Shown in pieces: positions 1 to 4,729 of a stretch of DNA of 6,066 bases. The notes under the pieces are model-generated. The model was not told the origin of the DNA. It was given only the letters and a program-made list of their open reading frames with translations, and did not search any database. The DNA lies in the NCBI GenBank assembly GCA_937900125.1, contig CALCEK010000314.1:1-6066 (forward strand). The letters run 5' to 3'. This DNA comes from an uncultured Treponema sp. GTDB lineage: Bacteria > Spirochaetota > Spirochaetia > Treponematales > Treponemataceae. The position numbers and the translations under genes are program-made. Position 1 is the first letter of the stretch. The number at the start of each line of letters is the position of its first letter.

Positions 1-76
1 TGTAAAGCGCAACTTTCTTTACCATGCTGTCATCTGGCAGCAAATCCAATTCTTCCTTTTGCGTCAAAAGTCTCAT
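1..76 (-). CDS. Unidentified protein, N-terminal 25 codons only (partial)
   Basis: Reading leftward from an ATG at 76-74 the frame stays open to the window edge. It begins MRLLTQKEELDLLPDDSM and continues with VKKVALY. A perfect AGGAGG lies 5 bases upstream of the ATG, and a plausible promoter and a terminator hairpin lie further upstream, so a real gene start is well supported. The visible residues are charged and show no signal peptide or membrane segment, which suggests a cytoplasmic protein. Too little is present to assign a family, and I do not recognise it. It appears to be its own transcription unit, downstream of the transporter operon but separated from it by the terminator. Confidence 0.7.
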   Translation of the reverse strand, partial: MRLLTQKEELDLLPDDSMVKKVALY

Positions 77-81
77 ACACG

Positions 82-87
82 CCTCCT
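82..87 (-). promoter_or_regulatory. Strong ribosome binding site of the left-edge gene
   Basis: The minus strand reads AGGAGG, followed by five bases (CGTGT) and the ATG at 76-74. This full anti-16S match at ideal spacing is the main reason for calling the otherwise very short partial gene at the left edge. Confidence 0.75.
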
Positions 88-105
88 AAAATCAAAGATA
101 TTTCT

Positions 106-134
106 ATTCTATCACGAAAATAGCCCTTTGTCGC
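106..134 (-). promoter_or_regulatory. Probable sigma-70-type promoter of the left-edge gene
   Basis: On the minus strand a -10 box TAGAAT (111-106; 5 of 6 to consensus) is preceded by TG one base upstream, giving an extended -10. A GCGACA -35 box (134-129; 4 of 6) stands 17 bases away. Transcription would start near position 99, giving a leader of roughly 20 bases before the ATG. It lies just downstream of the terminator hairpin at 149-181, as expected for a new transcription unit. It is a motif match by eye only. Confidence 0.4.
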
Positions 135-148
135 TCACTGCCCACAGC

Positions 149-181
149 AAAAAATCCCCTCGCACAATGCAAGAGGATTTT
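149..181 (-). terminator. Rho-independent terminator ending the transporter operon
   Basis: Read leftward, AAAATCCTC (181-173) pairs with GAGGGGATTTT (161-151) with a two-base bulge, around an 11-base loop. The U-run TTTTTT occupies 154-149. The hairpin lies about 107 bases beyond the stop codon of the hydrolase gene, the last gene of the operon. The plus strand also reads a stem followed by TTTT, so some bidirectional activity is possible, but the leftward U-run is longer and matches the direction of the flanking genes. Bases 182-288 between hairpin and stop codon hold nothing I can identify. Confidence 0.6.
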
Positions 182-288
182 CTTGCCGTCAACGCACGCA
201 AACTATCGTTCGTTAGCTCGCGTTCGGTGGCGTGGTGGATGAGCCAGTTGTTGTGCGACCAAGTGCGCCGTTCTTGCGAAGATTACAT

Positions 289-951
289 TTACCCGTGAAC
301 GAATGCGTCAAAAAGGCAAAGGCCGTCTACTGTGTCTGGGCGGCGGTTTGCAAGGCACATTCGCTCTGGGTGCCACTGCACTGCAACAATGGGGAGCGTG
401 TTGTGAATCACCGCCTCAATAACGCCGTCACTTGCCCACTGAATTGAGCTAAGTCCTTTTCCCAAAACATCGATTGCCTGATGGTGCGCACTGTTTACGC
501 AGATTTTTTGCGAGCCATAAAGGTCGTGCAAAAAGCAGTTAGGGAGCAAAAGCGTTTCGTGGGCGCGGTCATAGTCGCCGTCGCGCGTGTGCAATTCGCA
601 ATGTTCCACATTTTGAATAAGTGTTCCGCCAAAGAAAACATTTAGGATTTGAAGCCCGCGGCATATTCCTAAAATTTGGCGGCGCAATGTTACGGCAATG
701 TCGATAATGCTCAATTCTATCGAATCAAGTTCATCATCAATTTTGACGGAGGCGACATTTTCTTTTCCGTAGCATTTGGGATTTATGTCCACCCCGCCAG
801 GAAAAAGTACAGTTTCGCACTGCTCAACTTGTGGGGCAAGAGGCATTTCAAAATCGCACTGCACAGGTTCAGCATGAGAAGCCTGAATTGCGTTGTAATA
901 ATTTACATTGCACCCTTTTTCTTTTTCACCGACAATTAAAATACGTTTCAC
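289..951 (-). CDS. Gamma-glutamyl hydrolase, class I glutamine amidotransferase-like (peptidase C26, PuuD-like)
   Basis: The 220-residue protein has the layout of the peptidase C26 family, which hydrolyses gamma-glutamyl amide bonds (for example gamma-glutamyl-GABA in the PuuD putrescine pathway). PGGVDINPKCYG (51-62) matches the family's PGG-D-x-x-P-x-x-YG segment. GICRGLQ (96-102) is the nucleophile elbow with Cys97. SAHHQAI (154-160) is the conserved SxHHQ region, and VQWHPER (191-197) supplies catalytic His194 and Glu196, so the triad is intact. There is no signal peptide, so it should be cytoplasmic. It is somewhat shorter than E. coli PuuD (about 254 residues). The start is GTG (951-949), one base after the ATPase stop codon, with AGGG about 9 bases upstream inside that gene; translational coupling is likely. 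It is the last gene of the amino-acid ABC transporter operon, so its substrate may be what the transporter imports. The family is certain, but the exact substrate cannot be read from sequence. Confidence 0.88.
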   Translation of the reverse strand: MKRILIVGEKEKGCNVNYYNAIQASHAEPVQCDFEMPLAPQVEQCETVLFPGGVDINPKCYGKENVASVKIDDELDSIELSIIDIAVTLRRQILGICRGLQILNVFFGGTLIQNVEHCELHTRDGDYDRAHETLLLPNCFLHDLYGSQKICVNSAHHQAIDVLGKGLSSIQWASDGVIEAVIHNTLPIVAVQWHPERMCLANRRPDTVDGLCLFDAFVHG

Positions 952-952
952 G

Positions 953-1699
953 TTAGCGACCCTTTGAAATTGAGTTTAAAAAGGTTTTTGCGCGTTCTGA
1001 TTTTGGCGATTCAAAAAATGATTCGGGAGAAGATTCCTCAAGGATTTTTCCATCGTCCATAAAAACGATTCTGTTTGCAACTTTTTTTGCAAAATTCATT
1101 TCGTGCGTAACAATCACCATCGTCATTCCTTCACGCGCAAGATTTGTCATAACGTCAAGAACTTCGTTTATCATTTCGGGGTCAAGCGCACTTGTCGGCT
1201 CGTCAAAAAGAATCGCCTTTGGATTCATCGCAAGACTCCGCGCAATTGCAACGCGCTGTTGCTGCCCGCCCGAAAGCTGTGCGGGAAATTTGTGCGCCTG
1301 AGAGTCAACGCCCACGCGCTTTAAAAGCTCCATTGCATTTTTGCGGGCGACATCTTTTTTTTGATGCAAAACTGAAATAGGCGCAAGGGTCACGTTATCA
1401 AGGACTTTTTTGTGTTCAAACAAATTAAATTGTTGAAACACCATTCCCACTTGTGAGCGGAGGCGCGCCAATTTTTTTCCTTCAGTCGGGAGTGGCTCTC
1501 CGTAAATAAAAATTTCACCTGAATCAATTGATTCAAGCCGATTCATTGTGCGACACAACGTTGATTTTCCGCTTCCCGAAGGCCCGATTATGACGACAAC
1601 CTCGCCTTTTTTTACCGAAAGATTTATGTCTTTTAAAACGTGATGATTGTCACCAAAGTATTTTTCAACGTGCCTCAGTTCTATTACCGTTTCTGCCAT
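953..1699 (-). CDS. Polar amino-acid ABC transporter ATP-binding protein (GlnQ-type)
   Basis: This 248-residue cytoplasmic ATPase powers the importer encoded with it. All motifs are present from the chosen ATG: Walker A GPSGSGKST (39-47), Q-loop in FQQFNLFEH (88-96), signature LSGGQQQR (142-149), Walker B AILFDEPTSALD (162-173) and H-loop His199 in IVTHEMNFA. The QFNLFEH and HEMNFA wording is characteristic of the polar amino-acid uptake (GlnQ/HisP) subfamily. Length fits the family (about 240-250). The frame stays open upstream to a TTG at 1732, but the ATG at 1699 is preferred: it is followed directly by the conserved MAETVIELRHVEKYFG start and has GGGAGG 10 bases before it. With this start the gene overlaps the end of the upstream permease by 35 bases. 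One base separates it from the downstream hydrolase. Confidence 0.94.
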   Translation of the reverse strand: MAETVIELRHVEKYFGDNHHVLKDINLSVKKGEVVVIIGPSGSGKSTLCRTMNRLESIDSGEIFIYGEPLPTEGKKLARLRSQVGMVFQQFNLFEHKKVLDNVTLAPISVLHQKKDVARKNAMELLKRVGVDSQAHKFPAQLSGGQQQRVAIARSLAMNPKAILFDEPTSALDPEMINEVLDVMTNLAREGMTMVIVTHEMNFAKKVANRIVFMDDGKILEESSPESFFESPKSERAKTFLNSISKGR

Positions 1700-2519
1700 A
1701 GCCGATTTTCCTCCCATTGTTCTGCGCCACAAATGCCGACAATTTGTTTAAAAGGTAATTTATTAAAATGTAAATCACCGCAACAAGCAAGTACACAGAA
1801 AGCATTGCATCGTAATTTGAAATTAACACTTTTGAATTTTGCATCAAATCAGGGAAACTTACAATATACGCAAATGTTGTGTCTTTTACCACAATGACAA
1901 CTTCCGAAATGAGTGCGGGAATCACATATTTAAATCCTTGCGGAAAAATTATTTTTACAAACGTTTTCCAGTCGCTTAAGCCCAAAGAAAGTGCGGCTTC
2001 TCGCTGACCATTGGGAACAGCATTCACTCCGCCGCGCAAAACTTCCGCTACAACGCCAGAGGCAGAAAGAGCAACGGGCAAGGCGATTTTTAACAACGCG
2101 CTCATTTTTACGCCGAGTGCAGGAAGTCCCAAAAAGAAAAAGTAAATGAACAAAAGAGTCGGTACGCCGCGTGTAAACTCAATTAGCGAAACGGAAATTC
2201 CCCGAACAATGCGACTTTTGCTTAACCGACCGAGCATAAATACAAATCCGAGCGCAAAAGCAACAACACCCGATAGCACAGAAGATTCAATCGTTCCCAA
2301 AATTCCGCGTGCCAAAAAACTCCACGTTGTGCCACGCGCAAAGAAAAACCAGTATTGCCTATCTAATTGCCCTGTTTTGTAAAAGCGCAAAATAATTTGC
2401 ACAAGTAGCGCAATCACAAGCAAAGCAGAAAGCGCGGTTGCAATAAGCGTTATGCGCTTTGCACGAGGTCCTTGTTCTTCATACAGATATTTTAAAATTG
2501 CGGGGTCTGAACGTGTCAT
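1665..2519 (-). CDS. Amino-acid ABC transporter permease, GluD-like
   Basis: This 284-residue integral membrane protein is one half of the translocation channel. Hydrophobic segments lie near residues 25-45, 75-97, 109-131, 141-161 and 240-258, with a further one near 197-213. The cytoplasmic EAA loop that docks on the ATPase is clear: RGGVNAVPNGQREAALSLG (162-180), then FPQ at 192-194. An N-terminal YLYEEQGPRAKR segment before the first membrane helix, and the long helix-1-to-core spacer containing GQLDRQYW, resemble the GluD-type glutamate permeases of the GluABCD system; that resemblance is from memory. The ATG at 2519 overlaps the preceding permease's TGA by four bases (ATGA) and has GAGG 8 bases upstream. 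The last ~12 codons overlap the ATPase gene, and the charged tail (NNGRKIGYGRNGNRTEAR) is read through that gene's ribosome binding site. Confidence 0.92.
   Translation of the reverse strand: MTRSDPAILKYLYEEQGPRAKRITLIATALSALLVIALLVQIILRFYKTGQLDRQYWFFFARGTTWSFLARGILGTIESSVLSGVVAFALGFVFMLGRLSKSRIVRGISVSLIEFTRGVPTLLFIYFFFLGLPALGVKMSALLKIALPVALSASGVVAEVLRGGVNAVPNGQREAALSLGLSDWKTFVKIIFPQGFKYVIPALISEVVIVVKDTTFAYIVSFPDLMQNSKVLISNYDAMLSVYLLVAVIYILINYLLNKLSAFVAQNNGRKIGYGRNGNRTEAR
1710..1714 (-). promoter_or_regulatory. Ribosome binding site that decides the ATPase start
   Basis: GGAGG on the minus strand stands 10 bases before the ATG at 1699-1697 and lies inside the 3' end of the upstream permease gene. 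It supports this ATG over the upstream in-frame TTG (1732) and ATG (1717), since the latter overlaps the GGAGG itself. Confidence 0.55.
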
Positions 2520-3175
2520 CGAACTATCCTCACTTTGCGGTCAATCCAGTTTCCCAGTTGCCCGATTGCGACCGCTGTTGCGCAATACAATGCGGCAGAA
2601 ATGATGAATGCCATTATTCCACCTGTGTCGTGGGTGTTAATGTAATCCACAATGCCTGTAAGGTCGCGGGGATTCATAGGAACTTGAGAAGCGAGTGCAG
2701 TTGTGAGCATTGTCGCAATCAAAAGGTTCGTCAAAGAAAGAACGGAAGTCCTCAATGCCTGCGGAATGATGATGAAGCGCACAATCTTAAAAAATGAAAA
2801 TCCGAGCGAACGCGCCGCTTCTATTTGACCAGGCTTTATTGTGTTGATTCCCGAAATCAAATATTCAGAGCAAAATGCGGATGGAATAAGGGATGTTGCA
2901 ATGAGGACACACGTGCGATACGAAAAAACGATGTTCAGATACGGAAGTGCGTAAACCAAAACAATTAAAAGTGCCGCCCCAGGAATATTGCGAAAAATCT
3001 GAATGTAAACATTTGCCACCCCGCGCAAAACGTTCACGGGGCTTATGCGCAAGACGGTTACAAATGTGCCAATAACGAACGCCACCAAAAATGAAATCGC
3101 CGTTAATCGCCAAGTGGTAAGCAAGGCAAGCACATATTGTGTTCCGTATTGCGCAAGAAGATGTTGTAATCCCAT
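2516..3175 (-). CDS. Amino-acid ABC transporter permease, GluC-like
   Basis: This 219-residue inner-membrane permease pairs with the downstream permease. It has a HisM/GluC-type layout: a membrane segment near residues 23-42, the conserved RISPVNVLRG and FRNIPGAALL segments (61-70 and 61-75 regions), the EAA loop SGINTIKPGQIEAARSLG (108-125), and FIIIPQALR (134-142). The second EAA-type loop lies in the companion permease, so a heterodimeric channel is expected. The ATG at 3175-3173 is preferred; it follows the binding-protein stop codon by one base (TAATATG). The frame extends upstream to a TTG at 3229, but that would overlap the binding-protein gene by more than 50 bases. There is no good Shine-Dalgarno before the ATG, so it probably depends on coupling to the preceding gene. 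Substrate is probably glutamate, glutamine or a related compound. Confidence 0.92.
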   Translation of the reverse strand: MGLQHLLAQYGTQYVLALLTTWRLTAISFLVAFVIGTFVTVLRISPVNVLRGVANVYIQIFRNIPGAALLIVLVYALPYLNIVFSYRTCVLIATSLIPSAFCSEYLISGINTIKPGQIEAARSLGFSFFKIVRFIIIPQALRTSVLSLTNLLIATMLTTALASQVPMNPRDLTGIVDYINTHDTGGIMAFIISAALYCATAVAIGQLGNWIDRKVRIVR

Positions 3176-3176
3176 A

Positions 3177-4136
3177 TTACTGAAGAGCGGGTGGAAGCGG
3201 TGCTTTGCTGATTCCCGTGCGACTTCCAAGACTTATAAGCCACAGTTTTTCCCACGTTCCATCGGCTTCAATTTTTGCAAGAAAATTGTTTACAAATGCA
3301 ACTCCATCGCTATTGAGCGGAAGTCCTATTCCATATGGGTCTTCAGGTCCGAACACATCGCCTGCAATTTGATATTTGTTTGGATTTCTAACAATCGCAT
3401 TCAAAAGCAAGGTGTAGTCGGTAACGTAAGCGTCAACGCGCCCTTGTTCAAGAGCGGTACGCGCCTCGGTGTCATCCTTAAATTCCTGCACTATAGCATT
3501 TGGGGCATATTGTGCAAGGATTGCAGGACCAGTTGAGCCAGACTGAGTTGCAACTGATTTTCCCGCAAGGGCATCAATTCCGCTGATTTTGTTGTTTCCC
3601 GCTTTGACCAAAACGGCTTGTTTTGAAGTAAAATAGGGACCAGCAAAAGAAATGAGTTCTTTGCGTTTTTCTGTGATTGAATACGTTGCAAACACCGCGT
3701 CCACCTGTCCTGTTTGCAAAACAGATTCGCGTGTGCTAGAAGTTACTTGCGTAAGGTCATATTTGTTTGCATCGCCCAAAATGTAATGCGCCAAAAGTTC
3801 GTACAGTCCCGCGTCAAAGCCACGAATTTTATTGTCAGTTTCGTCCAACTGGCTAAAAAGGAAAGAAGTGCGTGTTCCTCCAACTTTTAAAACACCCGCT
3901 TTTTTTACCGCAGAAGCCCATTCGTTTTCTGCAATTTCTTCATCGCTTGCAACTGGGCCTGAAGAAACCAAAGCGTCAAATGCAGCCTTATCTATTGCCG
4001 CAGGGGAAGCCGCCTGTGTATTAGCGTTCGCAGCATTTGCGGTGTTCGCATTTGCGCCAGAATCTTTTTGTCCGCTTGCAAAAGCCACACTAACTGCCAA
4101 CAACGCCACCGTGAGCGCAAAAAGAGCCTTTTTCAT
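3177..4136 (-). CDS. Periplasmic amino-acid-binding protein of ABC transporter (SBP family 3)
   Basis: The 319-residue protein captures the substrate and delivers it to the permeases. It begins with a signal peptide (MKKALFALTVALLAVSVAFA, then SGQKD). There is no lipobox Cys, so it should be released to the periplasm rather than lipid-anchored. An Ala/Asn-rich linker (about residues 28-46) separates it from the binding domain. Family 3 hallmarks follow: VLKVGGTRTSFLFS (82-95), GFDAGLYELLA (106-116), the TYSITEKRKELISFAGPYF segment (151-169) and ALAGKSVATQSGSTG (189-203). The lobe-crossing region is near 230-245 (GRVDAYVTDY). The start is the ATG at 4136, with GGAGG five bases upstream. An upstream in-frame TTG at 4148 is rejected because the GGAGG lies inside it. 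It is the first gene of the operon. The family points to glutamate, glutamine or aspartate-like substrates, but specificity is not determined. Confidence 0.93.
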   Translation of the reverse strand: MKKALFALTVALLAVSVAFASGQKDSGANANTANAANANTQAASPAAIDKAAFDALVSSGPVASDEEIAENEWASAVKKAGVLKVGGTRTSFLFSQLDETDNKIRGFDAGLYELLAHYILGDANKYDLTQVTSSTRESVLQTGQVDAVFATYSITEKRKELISFAGPYFTSKQAVLVKAGNNKISGIDALAGKSVATQSGSTGPAILAQYAPNAIVQEFKDDTEARTALEQGRVDAYVTDYTLLLNAIVRNPNKYQIAGDVFGPEDPYGIGLPLNSDGVAFVNNFLAKIEADGTWEKLWLISLGSRTGISKAPLPPALQ

Positions 4137-4141
4137 AGAAT

Positions 4142-4146
4142 CCTCC
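4142..4146 (-). promoter_or_regulatory. Ribosome binding site that decides the binding-protein start
   Basis: GGAGG on the minus strand is followed by ATTCT and the ATG at 4136-4134. Ideal spacing, plus a signal peptide that begins exactly at that ATG (MKKALF), fix the start. Confidence 0.75.
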
Positions 4147-4186
4147 AAAGTTTAAGGAAACCCGAAAAACTAAAGTTTTAGAGATT

Positions 4187-4202
4187 TCCTAGATAACTAG
4201 GA
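4187..4202. repeat. Perfect 6-bp-arm palindrome at the operon's expected transcription start (possible operator)
   Basis: TCCTAG (4187-4192) and CTAGGA (4197-4202) are perfect inverted copies around the 4-base spacer ATAA. The palindrome begins 4 bases after the proposed -10 box (4211-4206), so it covers the expected start point and first transcribed bases. That position suits a repressor site, or a small hairpin at the 5' end of the mRNA. A weaker AT-only inverted repeat (AAAAC at 4166-4170 with GTTTT at 4175-4179) lies further into the leader. No regulator gene is visible nearby, so the function is inference. Confidence 0.4.
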
Positions 4203-4205
4203 TTA

Positions 4206-4234
4206 TTCATAGCATATATTTCATAGTTTTGCAA
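4206..4234 (-). promoter_or_regulatory. Probable promoter of the amino-acid ABC transporter operon
   Basis: On the minus strand TTGCAA (4234-4229; 4 of 6 to the -35 consensus) is followed after 17 bases by TATGAA (4211-4206; 4 of 6), preceded by TGC, which makes an extended -10. Transcription from about 4199 would give a leader of roughly 63 bases before the binding-protein ATG. It is the best candidate in the AT-rich stretch upstream of the operon. The -35 box lies within the last codons of the decayed TnpB frame. It is a motif match by eye and not proof of activity. Confidence 0.45.
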
Positions 4235-4505
4235 TAGGTTTTTTAGATTTTTTTATACGCGACGATTTTGCCATTCCAATTATGTTGTGGGAAAAAAACA
4301 TTTTTCGCGTATTAGCTTTTTCTTGAAATATCGATTGTGTCAATAGTTTTGTGTAAACCATTTTCCAACTTTTTGTCCTTGCCGACTTTTTAAGCATCTC
4401 AAGTAACTTCGATTCAGCCTTCTTGAAGTTCCTGTGGGAATCCACGTACTTGGCGGCCGAGCTACCGCTGATGTAGGGGGGCGAATTGAATTCTGCGACG
4501 TAACC
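4221..4505 (-). pseudogene. Decayed TnpB fragment (IS200/IS605-type transposon-associated nuclease)
   Basis: A minus-strand frame without a plausible start contains a stretch resembling the middle of TnpB. EFNSPPYISG (about 4493-4464) resembles the RuvC-I 'G-x-D-x-S-x-P...YV' region, with Glu where the catalytic Asp would be. The next block, from KYVDSHRNFKKAESKLLEML through ARTKSW (about 4451-4365), matches the lysine-rich helical segment 'Y-x-x-F-x-KAE-KL'. EKANTRKMFF (about 4322-4293) matches 'KIANQRKDFLH', and IIGMAKSSRIKKS (about 4283-4245) matches the region after RuvC-II ('N-x-x-GM-x-K-x-x-x-x-KSI'). About 15-20 residues that normally lie between the last two blocks, including the RuvC-II Glu, are missing near 4286-4295. 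Both termini and the zinc-finger/RuvC-III end are absent. It cannot encode an active nuclease. The match is made from memory of the family pattern and could be wrong, but the order of four motifs is hard to get by chance. Confidence 0.5.
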
Positions 4506-4522
4506 TTTGCCTACGACGAGGG

Positions 4523-4722
4523 CTGCTCGTGCAGGAAGACATACAGACGCTTCTGGAGAGGCGCACCTCGTTCGTGATTGCGCACCGGCTCTCGACCATA
4601 AAAAATGCCGACCGCATCTTTGTGATAGACGTAGACGGCATCGTGGAGTCATGCTCCCCAGTCGAGATGATGGCCAGCAGGGGCGCGTATTACAACATAT
4701 AATGGCGCAGTTTTCGCTGTAG
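4523..4722 (+). pseudogene. C-terminal remnant of an ABC exporter (MsbA/MdlB-type permease-ATPase), frameshifted
   Basis: The plus strand encodes the very end of an exporter-type nucleotide-binding domain: LLVQEDIQTLLERRTSFVIA (from 4523), the H-loop AHRLSTIKNADRIFVID with His at 4583, then GIVES and GAYYNI, and a TAA at 4700-4702. The family tail normally continues 'Y-M-x-Q-F'. Here MAQFSL followed by TAG is present at 4702-4722 in the next frame, so a single base has been lost in what was a Tyr codon (expected TAC, seen TA). Only about 65 of roughly 570-600 residues remain. The membrane domain, Walker A, signature and Walker B are absent from the window, and a stop codon (4487-4489) closes the frame upstream. 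It runs convergently to the chemotaxis gene, ending 7 bases from it. Its base composition resembles that gene rather than the transporter operon. Confidence 0.78.
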
Positions 4723-4729
4723 GTGCGCC
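4704..4729. terminator. Possible weak hairpin between convergent genes
   Basis: GGCGCA (4704-4709) and TGCGCC (4724-4729) are perfect inverted copies around a 14-base loop. They lie immediately after the chemotaxis-protein stop codon and over the last codons of the exporter remnant. There is no U-run on either side, so termination here is uncertain; it may be chance in GC-rich sequence. Confidence 0.25.

Noticed and set aside
197..226. CGTTCG repeated on the plus strand around TTAGCTCG, considered as a repeat or attachment site.
   Set aside because: There are only two 6-base direct copies with no further structure or target duplication, which is within chance expectation.
59..447. Two plus-strand open frames (59-298 and 232-447) across the operon end and intergenic region.
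   Set aside because: They run antisense through the left-edge gene start, the terminator and the hydrolase gene, lack ribosome binding sites, and have no recognisable composition or motif.
4471..4493. The GGGCGAATTGAATTC stretch resembles sequence found beside phage promoters in cloning vectors.
   Set aside because: No phage promoter core or longer polylinker sequence surrounds it, and the minus-strand frame reads through it in register with the TnpB-like blocks. Chance is more likely, though it lies at the junction flagged for an assembly check.
4508..4652. An ATG-initiated minus-strand protein starting at 4652 and including the TnpB-like segment.
   Set aside because: Its first ~48 residues are simply the antisense of the exporter remnant (arginine- and cysteine-rich, no motif), so it is not a real N-terminus.
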